From assembly GCA_025201805.1 (NCBI GenBank), contig MU619254.1, forward strand, positions 183,265 through 245,934: a stretch of DNA of 62,670 bases, given 5' to 3'. A program made the position numbers and the translations under genes. A model generated the notes under the pieces. It saw only the letters and a program-made list of their open reading frames with translations. It searched no databases and was not told the DNA's origin. The DNA comes from Parasitella parasitica (taxonomy: Eukaryota; Mucoromycota; Mucoromycetes; Mucorales; Mucoraceae). Of the stretch, positions 48,001 to 58,449 are shown in pieces; positions within the stretch are counted from its first letter, which is position 1, and every line of letters begins with the position of its first letter.

Positions 48001-48554
48001 TGATTTTAGGGAACCACCCATGACGCTATTGAATGGTATTTTAAATACGGGCATGAAGCAATATGGCCATCCAGCGCTACTAGGCGTTTTGCCTCAGCTT
48101 TGGCTCCCCATCAAAGCCGGATACGAAGACCGTGCTGTGCTTGACAAAAATAATACTGGCAGTAACGAGTCTTCTTCGGCATCATTCTCGTCCTCTTCCT
48201 CTGCCGTGAAAAAACGACAACAAACAGACTCGCCAGGTTATTAGATGATATCAGTGTAACTGCTGTAGTATAATTTTTATTAATCGTTGTCCTATTCTAG
48301 ATCAAATTAACGAAAGTCAGCCCCTTTTGGATAATGATATACTAAATCGTTCATTAAATAATGCCACGAACATACCAATCAAGAAGAAAAAGAAAAGGAC
48401 TCAAGAGGATCAAGAGCGAGAAGAAGGAGGTCAGACTGACGAAGAAGAGGAAGAAGATAACTCTGCCACTTACTATCACCATCCAGAGAGACGCCATTCC
48501 AAGAACCTACTGAGTCGCTCCTACGGAGCAACATCGTCGACGTCCAAGAAATAG
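45095..48554 (+). CDS. CSC1/OSCA-type calcium-permeable stress-gated channel, about 1004 aa
   Basis: Member of the OSCA/TMEM63 (DUF221) family, mechanically or osmotically gated channels; fungal members also include phospholipid-scramblase-like proteins. Exons 45095-45303, 45372-45410, 45472-45577, 45636-46496, 46559-46962, 47025-47455, 47526-48236 and 48301-48554 join in phase to 3015 nt. Two introns (45304-45371 and 45578-45635) start with GCAAGT, so they are GC-AG introns. Landmarks are a first transmembrane segment, YSPRLRMRKHAPDQLPTSLF, the cytosolic region starting SRTLLITGIPPYLRSD, VGFVTFEE, PRDVLWENIAM and the pore-region block with SNVLLFITVAS and LLQIGPIIVQQFYR. The Arg/Lys/Glu tail after residue ~880 is long and charged. 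The start could be the ATG at 45113 instead; both are in frame. Confidence 0.93.
45304..45371 (+). other. GC-AG intron 1 of the CSC1-like gene
   Basis: Donor AG|GCAAGT, acceptor GTGTAG; 68 nt. A GT alternative just before or after (GTGAGG, GTGATT) gives a frame that does not restore the family sequence IYSPRLRMRK. Confidence 0.72.
45578..45635 (+). other. GC-AG intron 3 of the CSC1-like gene
   Basis: Donor GTTGTG|GCAAGT and acceptor GATCAG, 58 nt; removal joins GLDAVV to MLQFLLMSV in the frame of the family. No nearby GT donor gives the same join. Confidence 0.75.
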
Positions 48555-48976
48555 TTGCGATAAAAACCAGCAAGAATATTAGTATATAGCTCAATTGATG
48601 CCATTAAAATTGAAAATGTATCTATTTATTCTTTTAAGGAGATGTGGTAAAATAACGTTTTCAGTCTTGACTTCTCCCTCTCTCCTCCTATACGCTGTAG
48701 AACTCGAAAACCAACCCCTTTTTATTATTATAGAAGGGGGGAAAGAAGGGGAGGAGGAGCAGCAAACAGAATTTGAGTAGGTTTATATGTGCAAAGGACA
48801 TTTGCCCTTTTGCTTTCTATATCTCTCTTTCTTTCTTTCTTTCTTTCTTTTACATTTACCTTTTTGTTCCATCTTAATTTCATATAACCTTTATCCCCCT
48901 CCCCCTCCCCCCTTTCCCCTTTTACAAGAACCTTTTCTTACACACTGCAACCCAGCTTGCCCCCCTAATTTTCACC
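48555..48976. other. Intergenic region and C/T-rich promoter of SH3 gene
   Basis: 422 bp. From about 48820 a CTTT run passes into C-rich blocks (48895-48920) just upstream of the ATG at 48977, a typical pyrimidine-rich fungal promoter. No gene seen. Confidence 0.55.
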
Positions 48977-51900
48977 ATGGCAACCCAATATTACTCATCC
49001 TCTGCTGCCTCTGAGAAGCTGGAAGAAATAGACGAAGAAGAGCAGCTCATGTGGCAATCTGAACATGCCGCAGCTCATCAGCACCTTCAACAGCATCACC
49101 ATATCCCCGAAGAAGACGAATATGAGGATGACCAAGACAGTGAGGAAGAAGACGAATTGATGATCGAGGACGCATCCTCCATGTCATCGTCTCCTAGCAT
49201 ACCGGATGAAAACATCAACTTTGACCTCGTATACGCGCTGCATACATTTGTAGCAACCGTGGAAGGCCAGGCGTCTGTCGTTAAAGGTGATGCTCTGATT
49301 TTGATGGAAGATACAAACATTTATTGGTGGTTAGTTGAGGTGTTAAAGACACGTGAAGTCGGTTATATCCCGGCAGAGAACATTGAGGTAAGCGACATAT
49401 AGCGGCGCTGGATAAATTCATGCTGAGTAACGTTCTTTGATAGACACCATACGAAAGATTGGCTAGATTAAACAAGCACCGTAATGTCGAAATCACTTCG
49501 CCGTCGATCCACGATACAACTCCTTTGCCTTTAGCTGCTCAGCACCCGCTGCACCCACCTCGTAGAGTCGTCATTGCCGACGAATCCATGTCGCAGATCT
49601 TTTTTTATGAAGTGGAGTCAGAGATCGACGAAGACGAAGACCCAGAACGCTTTGATGAAGAGGACGAGCGCGACATGGAGGACGACGGCCAAGATGCAGA
49701 GAATACTAATGAACAAGCCCACAGTACTTTACAGGAATACCAGAATGAATTCCATGAAATGGTCATGGACCCAGAAGAGCCTGCCGAATCAAAGCAAGAG
49801 TGGCAAGAAAAGAGCTGGGAAGTTGACGATACGCCACACCCTATGGAGGCACCCTCTGCCAGCACGACATGCTCAACCTTGGAGCAAACCAGTGAGGAAG
49901 ATCAGCCACAGATAATGGAGCTTCGCGTGTTTGCAGGAAACATTGGAACAGGGCCATTGTTCCATACATTTTCGATATCACTCGCTACTACGGCCGACGA
50001 GCTGATCAAAACGTCCGTGCAAAAATTTGGCATGCACGCAGAGCCTTCTCAAGACACCACAATCGAGTACTACTTGGCTGTGCAAGGCATGGATGGCGAC
50101 GAATACGTATTGTCTGCTCAAGACAAGCCATTTTCCATTTTCAAAACATTGACAGATTCGTTGACTACACCTATGCCGTCATTTTCGCACGTCAAACGCA
50201 TCTCACAGCAATCACTGTCTTCTCTGCAATCACGCAACAGTACGTCTCGTCGACCCAGATCAAGCAGCTTTAGTAACTACGAGCAGACAAGCTTCGATGA
50301 GGACTCAGTCATCCGATTCTACATCCATCGCCGCATCAAGCGGGCACATGAACGAGAAGGTTTGCTCTATATCAAAGTATCTCTTTATCCAGATGAAACT
50401 GCAACTACAGCATCTACTGTTGCGAACCCCCAGCCTGCATTTATCAAGAATCCTACTAAATCTTCAAAATTGTCCAAGAAGCGGCAGCAGCAGCAGCAAC
50501 AGCAACAAATTCGCTCTGAGATCGACCGCATCGACAAGATCATCTCTGTCCGTCAAGAGTCTCCAATTGGCGCAGTTATTAATCTCGCCCTTGAAAAGTT
50601 CCATGTGCCTGACGCGGTAGCAGATGATTACCAGCCCGGCAATAATCAGCAATTACGGAATTCCAGACAACTAGGCAAATACAGAATGTCGGTACGGGGC
50701 AACGGTCAAGGTAAAATTCAGGGAGGATAAAGGAGAGGGAAAGAAAAAGAGAAAGAGAGAGAGAGAGAGATATTAATAGCCCTTCAATAATTAGAAACTG
50801 AATTAAACCCAAATGAACTCATGTCAAATGTGCTTTTACAACAAAAGTCCTTCTCTCCTAATCACACGGGTCCCATTACAAGCGATCTGCTATTTGTCGT
50901 ACGCAAAGCTGGCTCCAACACAAAGAAGCAATCGCAAAAGGAAAGACACACAGGCACAGCAAAGTCATCGCAAATAGAGCAACTGCCTCAGCTATCCATT
51001 GCAAAAAACGAAGAATACGTGCGACGACCAAGCATCCTTGATATTTTAATGGATGCTGCTCCTAAAATGGGTGAACGAAGACCGAGTGTCATGAGTAGTT
51101 TACTCGAACCCCCAGCACGTTTAACGGAGGATGGCAGGAGGCCATCTTCTGGTCTAAATAATACGCAGCAAGCCTCACCTTCGTCTTCTTCTTCCTCTTC
51201 TTTTCCTACAAGTACAAAATCACCCAACTCACTTCTTGGGTTCAACAGACGCTCTTCTGCTCAATCATCCTCTGTAATATCAAGCTCTTCTATTGACGAG
51301 CAGCAATTGATTCATTCAGACTCCACCCTAATTATGGACAATTTAGAAGTTACACCTACATCCTCATCATCCATCATGCGTCCGTCCAACAGTATTAGCA
51401 CAGAAAATCGAAGAAAAGAATCCTTCAAGCAGCAGCTCAAACGCTTTGTCGGCTGGGGTTCTTCCTCCTCTGCGTCTTCGCCTACCAAAAAGACCATCCC
51501 TCCTCCCTTGACAACACCTTTCTCTAATTACAGCGATATTCAATCTCCATCTGATATCAGTTTCGTATCTGCTCCATCTACTCCACTGCCCCCTACACCT
51601 GGTACGCCAAGATCATTCGTACCAAACAGTGCCAAATCTCGTCAAGGAAGCACAAGTCACCCGTTAGAAACAAGCACTCCCGTCATGTCTAGAAGACCTA
51701 GTGAGAACGCTGCCCTGAACGACCCATCGGCAGCTGCCATGGCTGCAGTTGCTGCTGTTACGGCTGCCAACAAGCGATTGTCTACTGTATCCTCCGTGTC
51801 CTCCTCCACAACCTCCTCAGTTACCTCGGAAGAAATTGCTGCTGCTACGAACCAAGGACTTATGATGGCCGACGCAAACGATGATGATAGTTCGGACGAG

Positions 51901-52581
51901 GACGACGAAGACGTGGGCGCTAAAGACAGTAAAAAGCAAGTGTCTTTCGATCAACAAAAGTCTTTAGAACAAATCGCTGAACCACCACAAGCAATCCAAG
52001 CTGAAGCAATGGTGCAAAACAACATGGCGGCAGAGGAACCAAACGATATCCAAGCACAGTATGCCATGTGGATGAACAGCCAAACCAACATTGGTGTCCC
52101 AGAAGAAGAGGTCAGTGTAGCCCCTATTCCACCCGCTAAGGTTCCTTCTACGGCAGCAAACACGGCAATTTCGACCAAAGCGCTTCCCCCTGTTGCTCCA
52201 CAACAACCTGCTAGAAGCCCATTAAGGAATAAATCATCCAATATTTCAAATGCTACTACTGCAACAACAAATAATGTGCCCTCAGTCGTTGCCACAACCC
52301 CAGCACAGTCTACCTGTGCAACAACTGCTACTCCCTCCATCGCCTCAGCAAACACCAAGACGGAAATTGACGAGTCTGTGCTACCAGATTCATCTGTCCA
52401 GAAACAACAGCAAGAGCCACTGCATCCCATGCCATCTAATAACGGACAAGACATTGATGACTTGTTTTTACTGGTTGCTCATGGTGTTGATTTCCTGACT
52501 TCAAGAGAGAATACAAAATGGGAGGAAGAAGGAGGCTATGAATTCCATCCATGGAACAGACCTCAAAGCTCGTTTTCCGTA

Positions 52582-52619
<38 letters not shown>

Positions 52620-52853
52620 TAATAAAGCAATGCCAACGCTTCCAGGCGATCATAGCAATGAGGGTTCTATGGCAGACTCATCAGCAAGTAATGGCAACAA
52701 TGATGTTGCAGATAATACAAGTGCAGCCTTAGCAATGGCTAGATCATTGCTGTTGGCTCCTACTGCTTCTGAGGGACAGCAGCAAAACAAGCCAATTTCT
52801 CCTCCTTTGACTCCTATACCTCAGCAACAAGATAATTCTCAAGAGGAACATGT

Positions 52854-52914
<61 letters not shown>

Positions 52915-53136
52915 ACACAGCAAGAATCACCATTATCGATGGCTAAACGCATTCTAGGGGCCAAAGTTGAAATTCCATCACCAACTCAAACACAATTACA
53001 GCAACAGCAACATCAGTCTGTTGACGATGAGGTATGTTTTGTATATAAAGTGAGATTTTGCTTGTGCATTGACGCTAATAAATGTCATAAATTTTAGGAA
53101 CTACAACGTATTGTTGCTGCGCATATAGTGTTTTAA
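48977..53136 (+). CDS. SH3 plus Ras-association-like scaffold protein, 1317 aa
   Basis: Exons 48977-49387, 49444-50710, 50795-53031 and 53098-53136 join in phase (3954 nt). The acidic N-terminus is followed by an SH3 domain at about residues 84-140 (YALHTFVATVEG, GDALILMEDTNIYWWLVEV, VGYIPAENIE), then TPYERLARLNKHRN, a motif found after this SH3 in fungal homologues. A ubiquitin-like, Ras-association-like region lies near 294-375 (MELRVFAGNIGTG to DKPFSIFKTL) with a second structured part RFYIHRRIKR and IGAVINLALEKFHV. The rest is disordered, with Arg-Pro-Ser repeats (RRPSI, ERRPSVM, GRRPSSG) that could be basophilic-kinase phosphosites, and long poly-Gln near the end. Likely a cell-polarity or Ras/Rho-linked scaffold; the exact partner is unknown. 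The last exon is only 39 nt. Confidence 0.86.
52585..52618 (+). repeat. CAG repeat (poly-Gln) in the SH3 scaffold gene
   Basis: About 11 uninterrupted CAG codons. A pure repeat of this kind changes length readily. Confidence 0.9.
52854..52915 (+). repeat. CAA repeat (poly-Gln) in the SH3 scaffold gene
   Basis: About 20 uninterrupted CAA codons encoding a long Gln tract 270 bp after the CAG repeat. Pure CAA here and pure CAG earlier within one exon suggest two independent expansions. Confidence 0.92.
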
Positions 53137-53930
53137 AATTCATCCATACTATCATTAATTTATAAATCCCAGTAGATTTGTCACAATTATTCATGTTAAT
53201 AAAATTATATTCACTGGAAACTAATAAGGAGGAAGACGAGGAAGCTGCTTGTTTATTAATGTGTAAATTGAGGAGGATATCATGCATTTTACCATATTAA
53301 TGCATGCCTGACTTCATACTACTGCTATAGCTTTTTTTTTTCTGGGATCTCACCAAGCACTTTTGTTAGTATTGGAGTCAATATAAAAGAGCTATGGGAT
53401 TTAGCAATCAAAATATGGGTTTGAAAGCATTGGGTTATAACTGTAGCTTTTCATGGACAGAAAACATGTTGGGCCAGCTTGGAACTTTCTCGAATTGAAT
53501 GTAGCAATAGTTTTCATTTATGGCATTATGGCAACCTCAATTGTGTTAGGAACGACCCGCAATGATGCTGTTGCCGAGACGAAGACAGAGGATGTGATGG
53601 GATCCCGCCGCAAAAAATTATGAAAAGTCCTTGTCGTTTAAATAAGTTTTATAAGCTAATTTCGCTCCCATTTGCCACCAACCCATCAAAAGAGTTGGGT
53701 ACTTAGCTTTAGATATAAAGAGAAGATAGTATTATATTATGAGTTAAAGCGTGGCTTGAAGGCCTATAACCACATCCTCTGTCTTCGTTTCGGCAACAGT
53801 ACCATTCTCAAAAAAAGAAATTCTATTGGTCTAAAAAAATTTGTAATCTTCTCAAATGCAACCGAAAATACATGTCTTTGGAGCGATAGAAGAGTCATTT
53901 TTCTATCGTTTTTAAACATATTTACACGAA
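53137..53930. other. Intergenic region with a large foldback
   Basis: 794 bp between the SH3 scaffold gene and the BolA gene. It contains an inverted repeat of 36 nt arms (53561-53596 and 53771-53806). No exon chain supported; a 95-codon ORF at 53672-53959 overlaps the start of the BolA gene and is not a recognised product. Confidence 0.55.
53561..53806. repeat. Foldback: 36 nt inverted repeat with 174 nt loop
   Basis: Arm 1 (53561-53596) and the reverse complement of arm 2 (53771-53806) agree at 33 of 36 positions, with core ACGAAGACAGAGGATGTG identical. The arms do not extend outwards. It lies 125 bp upstream of the BolA ATG. It may be a miniature inverted-repeat element without clear target duplication. 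Confidence 0.78.
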
Positions 53931-54332
53931 ATGTCCAACGACTCTGGAGTTACTGCTGATGGTTTAAAAAAAACCATTAGCGACAAGCTCAAAGCAACAC
54001 ATGTCGTAAGTAGGATCTAACATCAACAAGTTTGAACAAAGTCTACCAATTTTTTTTTTTTTTAAAAAAAAGGTGGTGGAGGATTTATCAGCAGGTTGTG
54101 GTCAAATGTTTGAAGTAATCATAGTCTCTCCTCTCTTTGAAGATAAGCGTCTTTTGACTAGACACAAGCTTGTGAATGAAGCGCTCAAAGAAGAGATCAG
54201 CAAAGTTCACGCTTTCACTCAAGTAATAATAGATTTGCTTTGATCATCAAATAGCTCGACTAATTAATTCTTCTTATTACTGTGTAGAAATCATACACAC
54301 CCGAGGAATGGGCAAAAAAAAACGCAGAGTAA
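53931..54332 (+). CDS. FRA2: BolA2/Fra2-type iron-regulatory protein, 89 aa
   Basis: Cytosolic/nuclear BolA protein, which with monothiol glutaredoxins forms a [2Fe-2S] complex that reports iron status. Three exons, 53931-54005, 54073-54222 and 54288-54332, join in phase 0 (270 nt). The BolA fold signature is visible: [52 protein letters not shown]. Cys34 in SAGCG and His71 in VHAF are the residues usually involved with the cluster; His56 in RHKLVN is also conserved. The family has a flexible N-terminus and the start here is well supported. None of its exons is long enough for a simple ORF scan, so it can be missed. The 36 nt-arm foldback precedes the promoter side. Confidence 0.95.
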
Positions 54333-54360
54333 ATGCCTACAATACAATCTTTAGTAATAA

Positions 54361-54382
54361 ACACACACACACACACACACAC
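54361..54382. repeat. (CA)11 microsatellite
   Basis: A CA dinucleotide run 29 bp after the BolA stop codon, probably within its 3' UTR. Confidence 0.92.
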
Positions 54383-54743
54383 AGGATTCAAACTGTCCAA
54401 CCTTTGCCTAATTAAGATGAATCAAGATTACTTGATCGTGAATATCGTCATTAATTGACCTGCTTGTATTGAGTCTTTCAGTGAAATCTATCAACGCAAA
54501 TTGAGCCTCTATCGTCTTGAATGGACGAGCGTACGCTTGATGCGACCTCTGCGTACAGCTTATGCCTGTTTACTGCGACTGCAAGGAAGCAAGTAGACAT
54601 GGACATGCCATCCGAGTCACACGCACAAGGATCCGTCCCTACGAGGTGTGTCCTAACAGAATAAGGCCAGGAGAGTGCTTTTGAAATGTATCTATTTCTC
54701 CTTAAAACTAACGCTATTTGCCCTTTCTAATTGAATACAAGTG

Positions 54744-55753
54744 ATGGCTCGGTGGACGCTAACAGGCCTTCAAGAAGGCATCACATATGCTGTTCAAGGC
54801 ATCGCCATTGTAATCCAAAACCCAAGTATTCGACAACAACGTTTTCTAAAGACTTTTATATATCTATCCATGCTATCATTCATTTTACTAGGACTTACCA
54901 ATGTGCTGATAGCTACTCCAATCCATGTTTTTCGATTCATCTTGTGGTTCTCGACCAACGACAAGGCCTCACAAGCGGATAGAGCATTAGAGTCAGCCAA
55001 TCGATTTGTGCGTGAATTGGTAGCATCAGTGCCCCTTTTAGCGTTGCTATTCATGCGATATGTATATCCCAAGCCACTAGATGATTTGTTCATGGAATCT
55101 TTACGCTATTTAGATTCAATCCATCCTGATAGAGCACCGTATGCTAGCATTTTGGCCCAGCAAAGATTCAAAAGAAGATATTGGGTTGATATGAGGGATT
55201 ACCTGTCTCGAACTTGGAAAAAAGTGAGGCTGGGATTACTGCTGCTGTTACTATCCATGATTCCTTTTGTTGGTAAATTTGTTTTTCCTGCAGCTGGTAA
55301 TGTATACACCTGTAGATGGCCATGAACAGACCAACTGATTCCAAGTGTATAGGTGCCTATACTACTTACAAAGCATTGGGCAAAACACAGGGCATTGCTG
55401 TAGGTATCTGCTTTTTCTTTCTTCCTAGATGGGCCACAATGAAGCTTGTGCGTGCCTTGATTGGAATGAGATCACTCATGCGTGAATTGCTGGCTCCTTA
55501 CTTTGTGAGAATGCGAATGTCTCACAGAGAAAAGCGCAGATGGTTCAGTGGGCGTAAGGATGTTCTATTTGGGTTTTCTGGTATTGCATATATCATTATT
55601 CGATTGCCCATAGTTGGCATCATTGGATACGGCATTGCTCAAGCGGCTTCTGCCTACATGCTGACGGTTGTCACTGAACCACCATCAAGGGACATATTCA
55701 CTAAAAAGTTGGATGAACACGAGAATAGCGTAGACGATTTGAAAGGTGCCTGA
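54744..55753 (+). CDS. UsgS-like multi-pass membrane protein, 317 aa
   Basis: Resembles the fungal protein named transmembrane protein UsgS in aspergilli, of unknown biochemical role. Exons 54744-55296 and 55353-55753 join in phase 1 (954 nt, 317 residues). Hydrophobic segments include FIYLSMLSFILLGLTNVLIA, VPLLALLFMRYVY, LGLLLLLLSMIPFVGKFVFP and IIRLPIVGIIGYGIAQAA. Family blocks are KFVFPAAGAYTTYKALG, IGMRSLMRELLAPYF, WFSGRKDVLFGF and GYGIAQAASAYMLTVVTEPP. The intron is 56 nt. The region from about 55256 to 55670 is repeated in inverted orientation at 58904-58490 with near identity, intron included. Start chosen as ATG at 54744; a GTG lies just before it. The neighbour on its 3' side, a secreted gene, is convergent. 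Confidence 0.9.
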
Positions 55754-56031
55754 CAAACTTAATGATACAAAGATGGAGAAACTATTTTATACTTCACTAT
55801 ATGAAGAGTCAATCGTATCTGTTTCTTAATGCATAAATGCTTCTTTATTTTACCATTACGTTGCGTAATAATGTAGCACATCATGCGTAGAGTAACTTTT
55901 TCATTGTGTGCATGCATACATCGCTGACTGTACGTCAGAATCTATACGGATTGCGTACATGATTCAAATTTATTAGAATAATTATCGACTTTGAATACAG
56001 CAAATGTTACTTAAACATATCCATGTTGGCA

Positions 56032-56334
56032 TTATGGTTTTTGGCAACGTCTTAGATGTGGCTTAAACACTGAGGTTCCAGGGCAAGTTCCGATTACTCC
56101 AGGGCCAGGATCAGATGTACATTGGATATAGTCTTTATCAACACCAGCGACCGGATAGAGGCCAGCAGCACCAGCACCACCTTTACAAAAGTCTTCTCTT
56201 TCTAAATTTTACTAGTCAACTAATAACGCCATAACAATAGCACAGTTAATATATTTACTCGAAAGAATGCTAGCAGCGTTCACACCATATGCGATGCCAA
56301 GGGTCGCAATGATTAAAGTAAAAGAAATGTGCAT
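56032..56334 (-). CDS. Small secreted cysteine protein, CBM14-like spacing, 81 aa
   Basis: Two exons, 56334-56259 and 56201-56032, join in phase 1 across a 57 nt intron (GTAAAT donor, TTTAG acceptor). The N-terminus MHISFTLIIATLGIAYGVNA is a clear signal peptide with cleavage expected near Ala20. A Lys-Arg pair (ILSKRED), made by the splice junction, is a likely Kex2-type cleavage site. The mature part has four cysteines spaced C-x21-C-x11-C-x12-C (FCKGG, YIQCTSDPG, TCPGTSVF, RRCQKP), which resembles the second half of a peritrophin-A/CBM14 chitin-binding motif, with the CPGTxF and final C. Chitin binding is inference. A TATA-like element lies 40-47 nt upstream. Short size and a signal peptide make it effector- or wall-protein-like. 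A decayed inverted copy lies at 57912-58215. Confidence 0.78.
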
Positions 56335-56373
56335 TTTTGAATAATGTCAAAAGGATTGCAGTCGCTGGGCACC

Positions 56374-56381
56374 CTTATATA
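56374..56381 (-). promoter_or_regulatory. TATA-like element of the secreted-protein gene
   Basis: TATATAAG on the minus strand, 40 nt upstream of the ATG at 56334, fits a TATA box with a short leader. In the decayed copy the equivalent site is TATCTAAA, so the element looks damaged there. Confidence 0.5.
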
Positions 56382-56475
56382 CTTGTGTTTCCTATGCAAG
56401 CAGCTGTTTTTAGTATCGCACCTCATGCTAAACTACCATACCCTTTCAAGAATTTGATTCGTATTCTTTAATTAA

Positions 56476-57774
56476 ATCTACTAAAACATTATACGCCCCT
56501 CAACACAACATATTCAAATTCCAGATTCCAGTATACATAAAACGCTGTGGCAATCTTGATGTCCCAGTAAAACAGTATGTTTGATGGTGTATATATTGGC
56601 TGTTGCTGTTCAAAAGAGGCTCAAGTGAATCTTTTCTGTGAACATTGTAACTGCGGTTCACCCAATCTGTACGTGTTCAAAATTACAACTTTCTTGGCAT
56701 ACAATGAATATTGCCTCATGCACATCTAGGAAATGATTTACGACACAACAGTGTGCTAAAGTTACCACACAGAATACAGTCCAAAACCATGTGCAACTGG
56801 TATTCCGTAACTCTATAGTTATAAGTGTCCGGGCACAGTTTCTGTTTTATTCTTTCATTTGATAAATAGCTAACATTCAAATTGTCGCAACATCCATCAA
56901 AATTACATGTAGCGACACCAGGACGATTTCTATAACGAGAGGCAGCACTGGAAAGCTATAGCAAATAATTTTACAGGCACGATCAACAACTTTAAGCAAT
57001 GATTATTTTCCGGATTCAATGACAATACAAATGCCCATATATACGTAATAGGCAAACTTGAGCTTCGGGAAATAATGAAACACATCCCTGCTGATCATAT
57101 CAAGGAGATGAATAAAAAAAGTTGAAATTATCTTCAAGTTGTATATGATGAACTATAGGCATAATATATGCTATAGGCACTTGATGCGTGAGCTGCTTGT
57201 TAAAAACGATCAAAAGTAGGCTGACTTTCCCAACCTAACACCTTTGAATGCGGTATAATAACAAAATCCGCTTCGGTTGACACACCTCGAGCAAACAATC
57301 AAAATTCCGTATGTAGAGTAATTTCTCATATCGTTTGTATACCATCGTCTTAATAACCTATACTTTGTTTTGATCATTTAAAAGACTGACAGTTTATCAT
57401 ATCAGACGTTAGCAGAAAAGCAAGAAAGATTTTCTGGACATTATCTGGTCTTGTAGTTGCTATGAGCGTCGCATTCAAGAAAATTTATAGCTACTACTTG
57501 CCTGGAGAATTAACATAGCTGAAATGCCGAATTATGATGTTAAGATATTTCATTTCGTTGTGTATAACAAACCGAAGAATGAAAATCAATCATACGGCAT
57601 CTGTTCTCTCCTTTTTTTTTTTTTTTTGAGACATCTTTTCCCCTTTTTTTTCCTTTTCATACATTTCTTTTTACTTTTTTTTTTTTTTTTTTTTTATTAA
57701 TACCTCAGATTGTCCGCCACAGCGAAATAATGTTGTGTTAAGGAATATGCCGGTATGGTATTCAAGTAAAACCA
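56476..57774. other. Spacer between the inverted-repeat arms
   Basis: About 1.3 kb with no gene I can support. It contains one copy of a ~275 bp direct repeat (56940-57215) and two long T tracts (57611-57627, 57678-57697). No coding exon chain found on either strand. Confidence 0.6.
56940..57215 (+). repeat. Direct repeat E, copy 1
   Basis: Closely related to 58918-59195 in the same orientation, with only single-base changes in a ~50 nt core (CACATCCCTGCTGATCATAT at 57082-57101 and CAAGGAGATGAATAAAAAA after it). Starts near GCAGCACTGGAAAG and ends near TGATGCGTGAGCT. No coding sense is seen in it. Confidence 0.85.
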
Positions 57775-57911
57775 GCAAGAATATGAATCGAATACTTGAA
57801 AGGGTATGATAGTTCAGTATGATGTGCAATACTAAAGACAACTGCTTGCATAGAAAAACACAAGTATCTAAAGATGCTCAAACATCACAATACTTTTGAC
57901 ATGATTCAGAA

Positions 57912-58215
57912 ATGCACTTTAATCATTAGCATCCTTGGAAACCTTGGTATCGCATTCAGTAGTGGCGAGATTTTTTAAGCAGGTAAGTAAACTAATCATG
58001 GGATTTTTATAGTGTTGATGGCTGACTTGCAGACTTAAGTATTGGTAGAGCTTTGTAAATATAGTCCTGGCAGCGCTGGCCCCTATGAATTCCCTGATTC
58101 CACCGTCGATAATTCGTATATTAAATGCACATCTAATGCTGGCAATGGAAAAATCGGATTCTTCCTCACAGGCGCAGTGTATAAGCCAGCATTAAGATGT
58201 TGTCAAATGAAATAA
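57912..58215 (+). pseudogene. Decayed copy of the small secreted cysteine protein
   Basis: Aligns to 56334-56032 in reverse. The ATGCAC start is kept, but about 10 nt are lost after it compared with the intact gene, shifting the signal peptide into a frame that stops early. The second half still reads LCKYSPGSAGPYEF, YIKCTSNAG and KPALRCCQMK in one frame. The third cysteine is lost (GFFLTGAV instead of GTCPGTSV). A GTAAGT and TTGCAG pair may be leftover splice sites. The upstream TATA-like element is altered. It should not give a functional product as it stands. Confidence 0.75.
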
Positions 58216-58449
58216 AACATGCATATGTTTTAGTATCTGATAATTTATTGCATTCGAAGATAATCAAATATTCTAGTAAATTCGAATCTCATATACGCAA
58301 TCCGTGTAGATTTTTGACGTACAGACAATAATGTATGTATGCATACAATGAAAAAAAAGTTTCCCGACATATGATGGTTTAAGATAAAGGAGGTTTATTT
58401 TGACATTTATGCACAAAGAAAAAAAAACATATATTGAAACGAAGAATGA

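Larger units (their letters stand above)
55256..56475 (+). repeat. Left arm of a ~1.2 kb imperfect inverted repeat
   Basis: Matches the reverse complement of 57775-58905. From 55256 to about 55670 it is almost identical. From there to 56475 it is clearly related but diverged (roughly three quarters, by eye), with several indels. It contains the end of the UsgS-like gene and the complete secreted-protein gene. Boundaries: left edge CCATGATTCC; right edge about 56470 (TTGATTCGTATTCTT against TCGATTCATATTCTT). Confidence 0.9.

Noticed and set aside
51951-52454. Minus-strand Cys-rich ORF
   Set aside because: Antisense to the Ala/Thr-rich part of the SH3 scaffold gene.
54480-54596. Short open stretch just upstream of the UsgS-like gene
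   Set aside because: No ATG and no acceptor that would join it in frame to the UsgS-like start; the family sequence already begins at 54744.
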